DNA of 64,000 nt. Origin: Haemophilus parainfluenzae (lineage in GTDB: Bacteria > Pseudomonadota > Gammaproteobacteria > Enterobacterales > Pasteurellaceae). Each line of letters begins with the position of its first letter. Positions within the stretch are counted from its first letter, which is position 1. Below the pieces are notes generated by a model, which worked only from the letters and a program-made list of their open reading frames with translations, did no database searches and was not told where the DNA came from. The stretch covers positions 186,001-250,000 of the forward strand of contig NZ_QEPO01000001.1 of the NCBI RefSeq assembly GCF_003252725.1, written 5' to 3'. Shown in pieces: positions 31,565 to 40,577 of this stretch. Position numbers and translations under genes: made by a program.

Positions 31565-32268
31565 TATTCACAAACCAATAAGTAACCACGACCACGTAGC
31601 GTTTTCAGCCATGGTAAGCCATTGTCTCTTTCTGGAAGTTTTTTGCGCAAGTTTGACATATGCATATCAATCGAGCGATCGAAAGGAGAAAGGTGTTTGC
31701 CAAGCACATTCATACTTAATTCTTCACGCGAGACAATTTGTCCAGGGCGAAGCACAAGTTTATGAAGTAGCGCAAATTCAGAGCCGGTTAGACCGAGATC
31801 TTGGCCTTTATAAGAGGCTTGTTGAAGACCAGAATGAAGGACTAAACCACAAAATTCCAATGTATTCTCTTCTGATGGAAGTGCGGTCGAATTTTGAGAA
31901 CTTTCTGATGGGCTAACGCGACGCAAAATCGCCTTAATGCGGGCAACCAACTCGCGATCGTTAAATGGTTTTGGTAAATAGTCATCGGCACCAAGCTCTA
32001 AGCCTAGTACACGATCGATTTCTTCACCACGTGCAGTAAGCATCATTAAAGGGACGTTTGATGTTTGACGAATTTTCTTGAGTGTTTCAATGCCGTTTAA
32101 TACAGGCATCATGACATCCAATAAGACTAATTGGTGACTTGAGTTTAACTTGTCTAATGCTTCTTGACCATTATTTGCGACTTCGACTTCAAAACCAGTC
32201 AGTCGTAAGACTTCTGCAAGTAAATCTGTTAGTTCAATATCATCATCAACTAATAGAATTTTTGACAT
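31564..32268 (-). CDS. cpxR: Envelope-stress response regulator CpxR
   Basis: OmpR-type regulator. The ATG at 32268 (AAGGGAATAAAA upstream) gives 234 aa; a longer frame is unsupported. The receiver domain has acidic pocket D8-D10 and phosphoacceptor D51 (LLDVMMP), the same number as E. coli CpxR, with K101-type LPKPFND. A C-terminal winged helix ends TLRGRGYLLV. It is co-transcribed with cpxA. No clear GTAAA repeat is seen directly before cpxR, unlike the aqpZ-metJ region. Confidence 0.94.
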   Translation of the reverse strand: MSKILLVDDDIELTDLLAEVLRLTGFEVEVANNGQEALDKLNSSHQLVLLDVMMPVLNGIETLKKIRQTSNVPLMMLTARGEEIDRVLGLELGADDYLPKPFNDRELVARIKAILRRVSPSESSQNSTALPSEENTLEFCGLVLHSGLQQASYKGQDLGLTGSEFALLHKLVLRPGQIVSREELSMNVLGKHLSPFDRSIDMHMSNLRKKLPERDNGLPWLKTLRGRGYLLVCE

Positions 32269-32292
32269 TTTTATTCCCTTGTAATACAACGA

Positions 32293-32327
32293 ACCTGCTT
32301 GATATGACAAGCAGGTATTGTTTTTTT
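32293..32327 (+). terminator. Terminator-shaped hairpin facing the plus strand, between bamE and cpxR
   Basis: ACCTGCTTG (32293-32301) / CAAGCAGGT (32308-32316), 6-base loop, then ATTG and seven T (32321-32327). The T-tract follows on the plus strand, although both neighbouring genes are on the minus strand. Confidence 0.6.
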
Positions 32328-32331
32328 ATGA

Positions 32332-32745
32332 CTACCAGAATTTCCACCAGCTTTTCTTACCTGCGTTTTCAGGTGTGCTGATGATAGTATTATTTTCGTC
32401 TTGTTTTTCCACTTCAGGTAATGGCTTATCTAATTCTGCACTACTTACTAAACCGTTTTGATCAAATTTCACTGTAAATGTGTGCTGCTCAGGTTTTTGG
32501 TAAGAGTGTTGTTGTAAGAATACGTAATACCAAGTTAAGTTACTATAAGGATCAATTAAAACCGGTGTGCCAAGTAAATATTGTACTTGTTGGGCTGTCA
32601 TGCCAGGTTTTACTTGTGCCACAGTAGCCGCTTCTAAATAGTTACCTTGTGGTACATCAATACGATAAACGACTTTTTGTACAGTTGAACAAGAAGTTAA
32701 GCTTAATGCTAAAACAACTGCACCTAAAAATGTTTTTAATTGCAT
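32332..32745 (-). CDS. bamE: Outer membrane assembly lipoprotein BamE
   Basis: Lipoprotein subunit of the BAM complex that modulates BamA. The signal peptide ends in the lipobox LTSC with C19 the lipidated residue. The SmpA/OmlA fold is recognised by VAQVKPGMTAQQVQYLLGTP and WYYVF. At 137 aa it is longer than E. coli BamE because of a polar tail ending in SWWKFW. It stands 63 bases upstream of cpxR on the same strand. bamA lies at 5414. Confidence 0.92.
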   Translation of the reverse strand: MQLKTFLGAVVLALSLTSCSTVQKVVYRIDVPQGNYLEAATVAQVKPGMTAQQVQYLLGTPVLIDPYSNLTWYYVFLQQHSYQKPEQHTFTVKFDQNGLVSSAELDKPLPEVEKQDENNTIISTPENAGKKSWWKFW

Positions 32746-32807
32746 ATTTTTTACCTTTTACTGCAAAATTATGTCGAATGATACCGAAACTTTATGATCT
32801 TGCCAAA

Positions 32808-33824
32808 TTAATTATCGCACTTTAATGCTTTTTGAAGTTGATCTTTCAAATTTGGTGGTATCCCTTTGATTGTTAAAGTATCTGTAAGTGGATCCCATTC
32901 AACACGGTTATTCAATAAATCCGCATCAAAACTTAATGTCACACCTTTACCAGAGCCCGAAAATTTCGTTAATGTTTTTAAGGCTGAACGTACTGGCGGA
33001 ATGGTTTCTTCCAAGCCGTAATCTTGATTTTCTGTAAAGGTGACAAAAGGGCGCTCGTTTAGAGTCGGCAAATTGGCTGAAAGTTCAGTTAATACGATCT
33101 CGTCGCCGCTTGCTAATTGACCTTTGCAGTATTCAAATACCTGCTTTTTAACCGCCTGAGTTTGTTCTTTGTTTAGTTCACCTTGTTCACAGTAGTCACT
33201 TACCGCTTGTAATAAGCATTGGTTTTGAACTTGTGGATTTAATCCTTCTTCTGCCCCCAAGAAATCCATAAAGAAGTCACTAATTTTACGGCCAACACGG
33301 CCTTTAATGAAGGTAAGGTAGCGGTTTGAGTTTGCGTTCACTTGCAAATCCGTTAAGTTGATACGTGCCGCAATATCAAATTGTGTGATATCTAAGTATT
33401 CTGTACGGTGAATTTCAAGATTTTCGTCAACTAACATACTGATACGGCTATCCAACAAAGCAATGAATAGGTAATCCGTCGCTAAAAAATTATATTGGCA
33501 TAGGATAAGGGTACCGCTGTCTGCAAAATTATATTTGTCTAATTCTTGCGCTAATAATTTTGTGGATTGTTGGCTGAAATTTAAAAAGTTGATTTCATTT
33601 TCTAATAAACGATTAAGATCTTGTGCAAAAATGGAATTCTCTTGGAAGACACCAAAAGCTTTGCCTTTATTTTGATAACCTTGATGTAATTGCAACATCA
33701 TTTGTTCGACTTCTGGTGTAATGGTGAGAAGCTCATCACGCAACACGCTTTCCATCGTAGTGGTTTCATTTTCAGCGTGCTTAACTAATTGATGTAGCAC
33801 GATTTGATTAACCGTAATGCTCAT
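32808..33824 (-). CDS. yejK: Nucleoid-associated protein YejK/NdpA
   Basis: Member of the YejK family (spermidine-nucleoid associated in E. coli). At 338 aa, full length. [13 protein letters not shown] at the start and [28 protein letters not shown] in the middle are family blocks. Divergent from yejL-yejM, the same three-gene neighbourhood as in E. coli. A USS at 33860 lies in the shared intergenic region. The precise molecular role is not established. Confidence 0.92.
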   Translation of the reverse strand: MSITVNQIVLHQLVKHAENETTTMESVLRDELLTITPEVEQMMLQLHQGYQNKGKAFGVFQENSIFAQDLNRLLENEINFLNFSQQSTKLLAQELDKYNFADSGTLILCQYNFLATDYLFIALLDSRISMLVDENLEIHRTEYLDITQFDIAARINLTDLQVNANSNRYLTFIKGRVGRKISDFFMDFLGAEEGLNPQVQNQCLLQAVSDYCEQGELNKEQTQAVKKQVFEYCKGQLASGDEIVLTELSANLPTLNERPFVTFTENQDYGLEETIPPVRSALKTLTKFSGSGKGVTLSFDADLLNNRVEWDPLTDTLTIKGIPPNLKDQLQKALKCDN

Positions 33825-33963
33825 AATTTTTTCCTTCGTAAAATTTGCCTTAAATTATAACCGCACTTTTTATGCAAGAAAAAAGAAATTATTCAGATTG
33901 AGCAAATTATCGGGTATGATATGAGAAGTTTTTTTGTATTTAGAACAGGCTTAAACATTCCAA

Positions 33964-34182
33964 ATGGCTCAACATTCAAAGTATTCCGATGGGCAAGTTA
34001 ATGCCATCATTAACGATATGATTAGCGTGCTTGAAACTCACAAAGCACCCGTTGATCTTTCTCTTATCGCTTTAGGTAATATGGCGAGTAATTTATTAAC
34101 CACTAGCGTGCCAGCTACACAGCGTGAAGCATTAGCACAAGCCTTTGCCAACTCTCTGATGAATTCGGTAAAAACAAAGTAA
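33964..34182 (+). CDS. yejL: YejL (UPF0352) protein
   Basis: Small conserved helical protein of 72 aa, beginning MAQHSKYSDGQVNAIINDM, typical of UPF0352. No strong Shine-Dalgarno is visible before the ATG. It ends one base before the yejM ATG, so the pair is surely co-translated. Function unknown; conservation beside yejM is the only hint. Confidence 0.9.
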   Translation: MAQHSKYSDGQVNAIINDMISVLETHKAPVDLSLIALGNMASNLLTTSVPATQREALAQAFANSLMNSVKTK

Positions 34183-34183
34183 A

Positions 34184-35926
34184 ATGTGGTGGTTTAAAAA
34201 AAGCAAATTCAACGGACGTGAATACCGTGAAGAAACCTCACGAAAAATTTCGTGGGGGCATTGGTTTGCTTTTTTTAACATTATCATCGCAATTCTTATT
34301 GGTAGTCGTTATGCCTTTCTCATTGATTGGCCAGACACCTTACTCGGCAAAATTTATTTCTTTATCAGCTTATTAGGTCATTTCAGTTTTTGTGTTTTTG
34401 CCTTGTATTTGCTAGTGATTTTCCCGCTGAGTTTTATCATCAAAAATCACCGCACTTTCCGTGGGTTAACGGTGATTATCGCGACAATTTGCACCACTTT
34501 ATTACTGTTTGATACGGAAGTGTTTAACCGTTTTAATATCCACCTTTCTTCTATCGTTTGGAATTTATTAGTGAATCCTGAAAAGGGCGATCTTTCACGA
34601 GATTGGCAAATTTTCTTTGCACCGATGCCGATTATTTTGCTAATCCAAATGCTTTTCTCTCGTTGGAGTTGGGAAAAATTACGTAGCTTAGAACGTCAAA
34701 AATGGCTGAAAAAAGTGGGGTTAGTGTTAACTTCCACGTTTATCGCGACACATTTAATTTATGCTTGGGCGGATGCATTTTTATATCGTCCGATTACCAT
34801 GCAACGTTCAAACTTCCCGCTTTCTTATCCAATGACTGCTCGAACCTTTTTGGAAAAACAAGGATTTATTAATGCGGAAACATACTCTCAGCGCTTAGAG
34901 CAAGAAGGGCGTTTAGACGCATTAAAACTTGATTATCCGAAAAAAGACCTTCAGTTTGAGCAAGTTGAGAACAAACCAAATATCCTCGTGATTACCGTTT
35001 CAGGCTTACGTTATGATGCGCTGACTAGTGAGAAAATGCCTAAATTATTTGAATTTGCCACAAGCTCTACTCAATTTACTAATCATTACAGTAGCGGCAA
35101 TACGAACAATGCCGGCTTAGTGGGCTTATTCTATGGACTGAATGCGAATTATACGGACAGTATTTTGAGTAATCACACACCGTCGGTATTAATTAAAAAG
35201 CTACAAGATGAGAAATATCAATTTGTCGCTTATTCGTCTACGGCATTTAAAGACAGTTTATTTAAACAAGCCTTGTTCCGTAATGTGAAATTGCCTAAAG
35301 TGAAAGCCTCTTCGCCAAAAGACGCGAGAAATAGTGTTTTATCACTCTTAAAAAATGATAAGCCTTGGTTTGCTTATGTGGATTTAGATATTACGGATAA
35401 AACGGAAGAAAATTACACCAGATCGATTGCAGATATAGACCAACAGATTGATGAAACCTTAGTATCAGTTTCTTTAGAGAATACGATAGTCATTATTACA
35501 GCAGAACATGGTACAACCTTTAATAAGCTGGATGAAAAAGAGCAAGAAAACTATTTTGGTCGTGATGAAATCCAAGTGCCGTTTATTGTTTACTGGAAAG
35601 ATTTACCGGTGCAAGAAGTCTCTAAATTAACGAGCCATACTGATTTGTTACCGGCATTGATGTCATCAATCTTTAAAGTGAAAAATCCAGTTTCGGATTA
35701 TGCACAAGGTCGCAATTTATTTGAGCTTAATGGCGATCCTTGGGTGTTGGCATCGAATTTCCGTTGGAATGTCATTATTCAGCCGGATGGCACACAGTAT
35801 CATATTGATCGCAAAGGAAACTATAAGAAATTTGACCGCACTTATACTGAGCAATCTTCTAGCCGCCCACCGCTCGGCTTATTCTTAGAGGTTTTCAAAC
35901 AAGAGCGTTCTTTTGTCAATAAATAG
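34184..35926 (+). CDS. yejM: Inner-membrane LPS regulator YejM (LapC/PbgA)
   Basis: Essential-type membrane protein that in E. coli senses periplasmic-leaflet LPS and, with LapB, controls LpxC turnover by FtsH. At 580 aa: five hydrophobic helices (about 25-200) and a large periplasmic alkaline-phosphatase/sulfatase-like domain (LVITVSGLRYDAL, NAGLVGLFYGLN, IITAEHGTTFN). A USS at 34449 lies in the membrane region. It ties functionally to the lpx genes at the left of the window. Confidence 0.93.
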   Translation: MWWFKKSKFNGREYREETSRKISWGHWFAFFNIIIAILIGSRYAFLIDWPDTLLGKIYFFISLLGHFSFCVFALYLLVIFPLSFIIKNHRTFRGLTVIIATICTTLLLFDTEVFNRFNIHLSSIVWNLLVNPEKGDLSRDWQIFFAPMPIILLIQMLFSRWSWEKLRSLERQKWLKKVGLVLTSTFIATHLIYAWADAFLYRPITMQRSNFPLSYPMTARTFLEKQGFINAETYSQRLEQEGRLDALKLDYPKKDLQFEQVENKPNILVITVSGLRYDALTSEKMPKLFEFATSSTQFTNHYSSGNTNNAGLVGLFYGLNANYTDSILSNHTPSVLIKKLQDEKYQFVAYSSTAFKDSLFKQALFRNVKLPKVKASSPKDARNSVLSLLKNDKPWFAYVDLDITDKTEENYTRSIADIDQQIDETLVSVSLENTIVIITAEHGTTFNKLDEKEQENYFGRDEIQVPFIVYWKDLPVQEVSKLTSHTDLLPALMSSIFKVKNPVSDYAQGRNLFELNGDPWVLASNFRWNVIIQPDGTQYHIDRKGNYKKFDRTYTEQSSSRPPLGLFLEVFKQERSFVNK

Positions 35927-36116
35927 ATAGCTTTTTTGTGCTTAAAATCTTATACTTTGCACCCAGTTGAAAGACTGAAAAGATGTTATTAATTAAAATC
36001 TGCGAATTTTTCATAACATTGTAAACAATTCACAATAGATCAGATCCTTATTGGGTTTGCTTTTCAATTAATACACTTCTCGTCTCTCTTTTCCTTTCTT
36101 TTTTGGCGGAGTTATT

Positions 36117-37109
36117 ATGAGAAATCACGTTCGTAGCTTTAAAACGTTTATTCGAGACGAAATTATTAAAAAAGGCGGCTGGGTTAATGCCCATGCTCAC
36201 GCAGATCGTGCTTTTACAATGACACCCGAAAAAATCGGTATTTATCACAATAGTAATCTTCAACAAAAATGGGATTTAGTGGATGAAGTGAAACGTACAT
36301 CAAGTGTTGATGATTATTACGCCCGTTTCTGTCAATCGATTGAGTTGATGATTTCCCAAGGGGTGACGGCATTTGGTACTTTTGTGGATATCGACCCGAT
36401 TTGTGAAGACAGAGCCATCATTGCTGCACACAAAGCTCGCGAAGTCTATAAGCATGACATTATTTTGAAATTCGCAAATCAGACCTTGAAAGGGGTCATT
36501 GAGCCAGAAGCTCGCAAATGGTTTGATATTGGCTCTGATATGGTGGATATGATTGGTGGCTTGCCTTATCGTGATGAGCTTGATTATGGTCGCGGCCTTG
36601 AGGCAATGGATATTTTACTTGATGCGGCTAAGTCTCGCGGCATTATGTGTCATGTGCACGTGGACCAATTCAACTCTCCGAAAGAAAAAGAAACCGAACA
36701 GCTGTGTGATAAAACCATTGAACATGGTATGGAAGGGAGAGTCGTGGCAATCCATGGTATTTCCATTGGTGCACATAGCAAAGAATACCGCTATAAACTT
36801 TATGAAAAAATGCGTCAGGCCAAAATGATGATGATTGCTTGTCCAATGGCGTGGATTGATAGTAACCGAAAAGAAGATTTGATGCCTTTCCATAATGCCT
36901 TGACACCTGCAGATGAAATGATTCCAGAAGGGATTACAGTCGCGTTAGGTACGGATAATATCTGTGATTATATGGTGCCACTTTGTGAAGGGGATTTATG
37001 GCAAGAACTAAGCTTGCTTGCTGCAGGCTGTCGTTTCCCACATCTTGATGCAATGGTTGATATTGCCAGTATCAATGGACGTAAAGTGTTAGGTTTAGAG
37101 CCAGTTTAA
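36117..37109 (+). CDS. Amidohydrolase-superfamily protein, cytosine-deaminase-like
   Basis: Metal-dependent hydrolase or deaminase of unknown substrate, 330 aa. Metal ligands are visible: H26-A-H28 (NAHAHAD), His in HVHVDQF near residue 180, His in VAIHGIS near 205, and Asp in LGTDN near 280. This is the CodA/ATZ-type pattern. The frame begins only about 20 residues before the first His pair, so the N-terminal beta-sandwich half of typical 400-450 aa relatives is missing. GGAG precedes the ATG. It stands alone; the 190-base gap upstream shows no clear promoter. Confidence 0.8.
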   Translation: MRNHVRSFKTFIRDEIIKKGGWVNAHAHADRAFTMTPEKIGIYHNSNLQQKWDLVDEVKRTSSVDDYYARFCQSIELMISQGVTAFGTFVDIDPICEDRAIIAAHKAREVYKHDIILKFANQTLKGVIEPEARKWFDIGSDMVDMIGGLPYRDELDYGRGLEAMDILLDAAKSRGIMCHVHVDQFNSPKEKETEQLCDKTIEHGMEGRVVAIHGISIGAHSKEYRYKLYEKMRQAKMMMIACPMAWIDSNRKEDLMPFHNALTPADEMIPEGITVALGTDNICDYMVPLCEGDLWQELSLLAAGCRFPHLDAMVDIASINGRKVLGLEPV

Positions 37110-37130
37110 TCCAAAAATTAGATAGAAGTG

Positions 37131-37165
37131 CGGTCATAAAATGAAATGTTTTGTGGCCGTTTTTA
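37131..37165 (+). terminator. Terminator after the amidohydrolase gene, partly USS
   Basis: CGGTCATAAAA (37131-37141) / TTTTGTGGCCG (37149-37159) with two G-U pairs and a 7-base loop, then TTTTTATTT. The left arm begins inside a USS at 37126. Confidence 0.8.
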
Positions 37166-37227
37166 TTTATAAGATAAAACAGAACTAATGCTAATTTGAC
37201 TGATTTAAAAAAGGACTTTAAGAAAAG

Positions 37228-37303
37228 TGGTGGGCGATACCGGTCTCGAACCAGTGACCCCCTCCTTGTAAGGGAGGTGCTCTCCCAACTGAGCTAATCG
37301 CCC
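37228..37303 (-). tRNA. tRNA-Val (anticodon UAC), copy 4 in transcript order
   Basis: 76-base cloverleaf on the minus strand: GGGCGAT acceptor, CCCTTACAAGG anticodon arm with TAC at 37270-37268, GGTTCGAGACC T-arm, CCA encoded. Identical to the other three copies. Confidence 0.97.
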
Positions 37304-37350
37304 GATGCACCTGAAAAGGTATTCGGATTTATTTAAACACTAAAATTAAG

Positions 37351-37426
37351 TGGTGGGCGATACCGGTCTCGAACCAGTGACCCCCTCCTTGTAAGGGAGG
37401 TGCTCTCCCAACTGAGCTAATCGCCC
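37351..37426 (-). tRNA. tRNA-Val (anticodon UAC), copy 3 in transcript order
   Basis: Identical 76-base tRNA with encoded CCA; 47 bases from the previous copy. The spacer carries no promoter, so processing from a common precursor is likely. Confidence 0.97.
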
Positions 37427-37485
37427 ACATAAGAAAAGCGTTTAAATAATGGGAAAGTTTGAGCGGAAAGAACACTTTAGAAAAG

Positions 37486-37561
37486 TGGTGGGCGATACCG
37501 GTCTCGAACCAGTGACCCCCTCCTTGTAAGGGAGGTGCTCTCCCAACTGAGCTAATCGCCC
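37486..37561 (-). tRNA. tRNA-Val (anticodon UAC), copy 2 in transcript order
   Basis: Identical 76-base tRNA with encoded CCA. Spacers on either side are unrelated in sequence and 44-59 bases long. Confidence 0.97.
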
Positions 37562-37605
37562 GCTTGGTCAAACTTTTACAACATTAAAGCCAACTTTGGA
37601 AAAAG

Positions 37606-37681
37606 TGGTGGGCGATACCGGTCTCGAACCAGTGACCCCCTCCTTGTAAGGGAGGTGCTCTCCCAACTGAGCTAATCGCCC
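37606..37681 (-). tRNA. tRNA-Val (anticodon UAC), first copy of the array
   Basis: Identical 76-base tRNA with encoded CCA, nearest the promoter at 37700-37727. Val(UAC) arrays beside gltX also occur in E. coli (valU-valX-valY). Confidence 0.97.
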
Positions 37682-37699
37682 TTAATGTTGTGGATTGGC

Positions 37700-37727
37700 A
37701 TTATAAGTATAATGAGATTTCAGTCAA
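37700..37727 (-). promoter_or_regulatory. Promoter of the tRNA-Val array
   Basis: Minus strand TTGACT (37727-37722), 16-bp spacer, TATAAT (37705-37700), then a GCC discriminator, with the start expected near 37693. A strong sigma-70 stable-RNA promoter. Confidence 0.85.
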
Positions 37728-37853
37728 TATATTTTTATGAAAAAGCGTCTAGTTGTTGCAAAAATAGGCATAAAATCAGATTTTTTATTTAGAAGTCATG
37801 CAAGTCGTAGTAAAATAAAGGTAATTTTTGTAAATGAATAGGTTATTAAGAAA

Positions 37854-39296
37854 ATGAAAATTGATCCTCCTTTTGAATTAGATTCGAATGTCAAAGTACG
37901 TACGCGTTTTGCCCCAAGCCCGACAGGTTATTTGCACGTGGGCGGTGCACGTACAGCCCTTTATTCTTGGTTATTTGCAAAACATAACAACGGTGAATTT
38001 GTATTACGTATTGAAGATACCGATTTAGAGCGTTCTACACCGGAAGCAACAGCGGCAATCATTGAAGGGATGGAGTGGTTAAACCTTGCTTGGGAGCATG
38101 GTCCTTATTATCAAACCAAACGCTTTGACCGTTACAATCAAGTGATTGATGAAATGATTGAGCAAGGCTTGGCTTATCGTTGCTATTGCTCTAAAGAACG
38201 CTTAGAAGAATTACGCCATACACAAGAGCAAAACAAAGAAAAACCACGTTATGACCGTCATTGTTTATATGATCACAATCATGCAGCTGATGAGCCACAC
38301 GTAGTACGTTTTAAAAATCCAACAGAAGGTTCAGTCGTGTTTGATGATGCGGTGCGTGGTCGCATTGAAATCAGCAACACCGAATTAGATGATTTAATTA
38401 TTCGTCGTACCGACGGTTCACCAACCTATAACTTCTGTGTGGTGGTAGATGACTGGGATATGGGCATTACTCATGTTGTACGTGGTGAAGACCACATTAA
38501 CAACACCCCACGTCAAATTAATATCTTAAAAGCGTTAGGCGCACCAATTCCAGTATATGCGCACGTTTCTATGATTAATGGTGATGATGGTCAAAAACTC
38601 TCAAAACGTCATGGTGCGGTAAGTGTGATGCAATATCGTGATGACGGTTATTTACCAGAAGCCTTAATCAACTATCTTGTTCGTTTAGGTTGGGGTCATG
38701 GTGACCAAGAGATCTTTACACGTGAAGAAATGATTAAATTCTTCGAATTAGATCATGTGAGTAAATCAGCGAGTGCATTTAACACGGAAAAATTATTGTG
38801 GTTAAATCACCATTACATTCGTGAGTTACCACCTGAATATGTGGCAAAACACCTTGCATGGCACTATAAAGATCAAGGTATTGATACATCAAATGGCCCA
38901 GCATTAACTGAAATCGTGACGATGCTTGCAGAACGTTGTAAAACCTTAAAAGAAATGGCATCAGCAAGCCGTTATTTCTTCGAAGAGTTTGAAAGCTTTG
39001 ATGAAGCGGCAGTGAAGAAACACTTTAAAGCAGCAGCGATTGAACCACTTGAAAAAGTAAAAGAAAAATTGACCGCACTTTCTAGCTGGGATTTACATTC
39101 TACTCATGAAGCGATTGAACAAACCGCGGCTGAATTAGAAGTGGGTATGGGAAAAGTCGGGATGCCATTACGCGTAGCAGTAACAGGCTCAGGTCAATCA
39201 CCTTCTATGGATGTGACATTAGTGGGTATCGGTCGTGAACGTGTGTTAGCGCGCATCCAACGTGCCATTGATTTTATTAAATCTCAAAACGCTTAA
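37854..39296 (+). CDS. gltX: Glutamyl-tRNA synthetase
   Basis: Class I synthetase, 480 aa. The HIGH-type motif is in [19 protein letters not shown] (about residues 18-36), the KMSKS-type motif is KLSKRHG (about 248-254), and [11 protein letters not shown] lies between. The ATG used here starts [12 protein letters not shown]; a slightly later start cannot be excluded, since the upstream Shine-Dalgarno is weak. It lies between tRNA-Val and tRNA-Ala(GGC) genes, a grouping also seen around E. coli gltX. Confidence 0.96.
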   Translation: MKIDPPFELDSNVKVRTRFAPSPTGYLHVGGARTALYSWLFAKHNNGEFVLRIEDTDLERSTPEATAAIIEGMEWLNLAWEHGPYYQTKRFDRYNQVIDEMIEQGLAYRCYCSKERLEELRHTQEQNKEKPRYDRHCLYDHNHAADEPHVVRFKNPTEGSVVFDDAVRGRIEISNTELDDLIIRRTDGSPTYNFCVVVDDWDMGITHVVRGEDHINNTPRQINILKALGAPIPVYAHVSMINGDDGQKLSKRHGAVSVMQYRDDGYLPEALINYLVRLGWGHGDQEIFTREEMIKFFELDHVSKSASAFNTEKLLWLNHHYIRELPPEYVAKHLAWHYKDQGIDTSNGPALTEIVTMLAERCKTLKEMASASRYFFEEFESFDEAAVKKHFKAAAIEPLEKVKEKLTALSSWDLHSTHEAIEQTAAELEVGMGKVGMPLRVAVTGSGQSPSMDVTLVGIGRERVLARIQRAIDFIKSQNA

Positions 39297-39333
39297 TATT
39301 TAGGCTGATAAGCGGGATTTGATTATTTCAATA

Positions 39334-39362
39334 TTGACAGTTTATCAGCCGAAATTTATCAT
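39334..39362 (+). promoter_or_regulatory. Promoter of tRNA-Ala
   Basis: TTGACA (39334-39339), 17-bp spacer, TATCAT (39357-39362). An inverted repeat GGCTGATAA (39303-39311) / TTATCAGCC (39342-39350) encloses the -35 and may end the gltX message or bind a protein. Confidence 0.8.
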
Positions 39363-39375
39363 AGCTTGCGTTATT

Positions 39376-39452
<77 letters not shown>

Positions 39453-39457
39453 AATTT

Positions 39458-39495
39458 AAAACCTTGAAACTGAAAGTGAGTCTCAAGGTTTTTTC
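39458..39495. terminator. Bidirectional terminator between tRNA-Ala and mtgA
   Basis: AAAACCTTGA (39458-39467) pairs with TCAAGGTTTT (39483-39492), then TTC; the minus strand has TTTTAAATTT for mtgA. Confidence 0.8.
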
Positions 39496-39507
39496 TTTAT
39501 GGCAAAT

Positions 39508-40254
39508 CTACATTTCTTTTAGATAATTCAAGCCTAATCCATTCATTTGTCGCATAATCCAACTTTGTTTTTTACGAACTAACGCACTAGGCTTATTCAC
39601 TTTATAGATGATAGGGTTTGGTAAAACCGCTGCGAGTAATGCCGCTTCTGATTGAGTTAAATTCTTCGCCGATTTTTTGAAATAATAGCGACTGGCCGCT
39701 TCTACACCAAAGATACCATTACCAAATTCTGCGATGTTTAAATATACTTCTAAAATCCGTTCTTTGGACCAAAAGATTTCCATTAATGCCGTTATGGGAA
39801 CTTCTAACCCTTTACGAAACCAGCTTTGTCCATGCCAGAGAACGAGGTTTTTTGCTGTTTGTTGAGAAATTGTTGAAGCGCCTCGGGTTCGGCGAGATTT
39901 TTCATTAAATTTAAAGGCCTTTTGAATTGCCTCGAAATCAAAGCCCCAATGGTGGGGGAATTTCTGATCTTCAGCAGCAATCACCGCAAGTTGCATATTC
40001 GGTGAGATTTCATCAAGACTTACCCAATCGTATTTGATTGAATAGCTGAAATCCAACTGTAATAAGTGCCCGATTTTTTGCTGTGCCATATAGGCAGAGA
40101 AGGGAACAGGGATAAAGCGGAAGCAAATGAAAAACACCAGGATTGCGAGAGAAAAACGCCACGCAACCCGTTGCCAATTTTTTTTCCACCAAGAGGGGCG
40201 AAAAAGATGTAAAAGTGCGGTCAGAATTCGCTTAGTTTTTTGCAGCTTGCTCAT
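39508..40254 (-). CDS. mtgA: Monofunctional peptidoglycan glycosyltransferase MtgA
   Basis: Polymerises lipid II into glycan strands at the inner membrane. At 248 aa: a single N-terminal membrane anchor (about 31-52) and a GT51 domain with [17 protein letters not shown] (catalytic Glu), [14 protein letters not shown] and [19 protein letters not shown]. Its start overlaps the end of trpR by 23 bases, so it is translated from the trpR message. A USS lies at 40213. Confidence 0.95.
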   Translation of the reverse strand: MSKLQKTKRILTALLHLFRPSWWKKNWQRVAWRFSLAILVFFICFRFIPVPFSAYMAQQKIGHLLQLDFSYSIKYDWVSLDEISPNMQLAVIAAEDQKFPHHWGFDFEAIQKAFKFNEKSRRTRGASTISQQTAKNLVLWHGQSWFRKGLEVPITALMEIFWSKERILEVYLNIAEFGNGIFGVEAASRYYFKKSAKNLTQSEAALLAAVLPNPIIYKVNKPSALVRKKQSWIMRQMNGLGLNYLKEM

Positions 40255-40540
40255 CGAGTTGGCTTTTCACCCAGTTTATAAAATCCGGATCCATTGTTTT
40301 GAGCATATTAGAACCACGCGTAATGGTTGCCGCACTGGTATTGAGATTTTGTTGAATCTCTCGTTGTGAGAGATTTTTATCCAATAACTGCGCCACGATT
40401 TGTAAACGTAATCCTACTGCATCGCGCTCATCTGGCGTGAGCAGAAGCGTTAATAAATCTTGTGCTTTCCCTTGTTCAAACGCGGTTTGCAAGGTCGTGA
40501 GGAAAGCATTCCATTGTTCTAAATTGCGACTAATATACAT
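40232..40540 (-). CDS. trpR: Tryptophan repressor TrpR
   Basis: Helix-turn-helix dimer that needs L-Trp as corepressor. At 102 aa, [27 protein letters not shown] and the reader [23 protein letters not shown] match E. coli TrpR. It lies between slt and mtgA, the slt-trpR pairing being shared with E. coli. A possible operator overlaps the slt stop just upstream. Confidence 0.95.
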   Translation of the reverse strand: MYISRNLEQWNAFLTTLQTAFEQGKAQDLLTLLLTPDERDAVGLRLQIVAQLLDKNLSQREIQQNLNTSAATITRGSNMLKTMDPDFINWVKSQLDEQAAKN

Positions 40541-40562
40541 ATCAACAATCCTATACTATTAA

Positions 40563-40577
40563 ACTAGTGCGACTAGT
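40563..40577 (-). promoter_or_regulatory. Possible TrpR operator before trpR
   Basis: ACTAGT-GCG-ACTAGT. The two CTAG cores are 5 bp apart, one more than in the E. coli trp operator, so binding is uncertain. It overlaps the slt stop codon and lies 23 bases upstream of the trpR ATG. Confidence 0.4.

Noticed and set aside
37329-37571. An 80-codon minus-strand frame with a repeated AISSVGRAPPLQGGGHWFE pattern
   Set aside because: It is read through two tRNA-Val genes; the repeat is the tRNA sequence itself.
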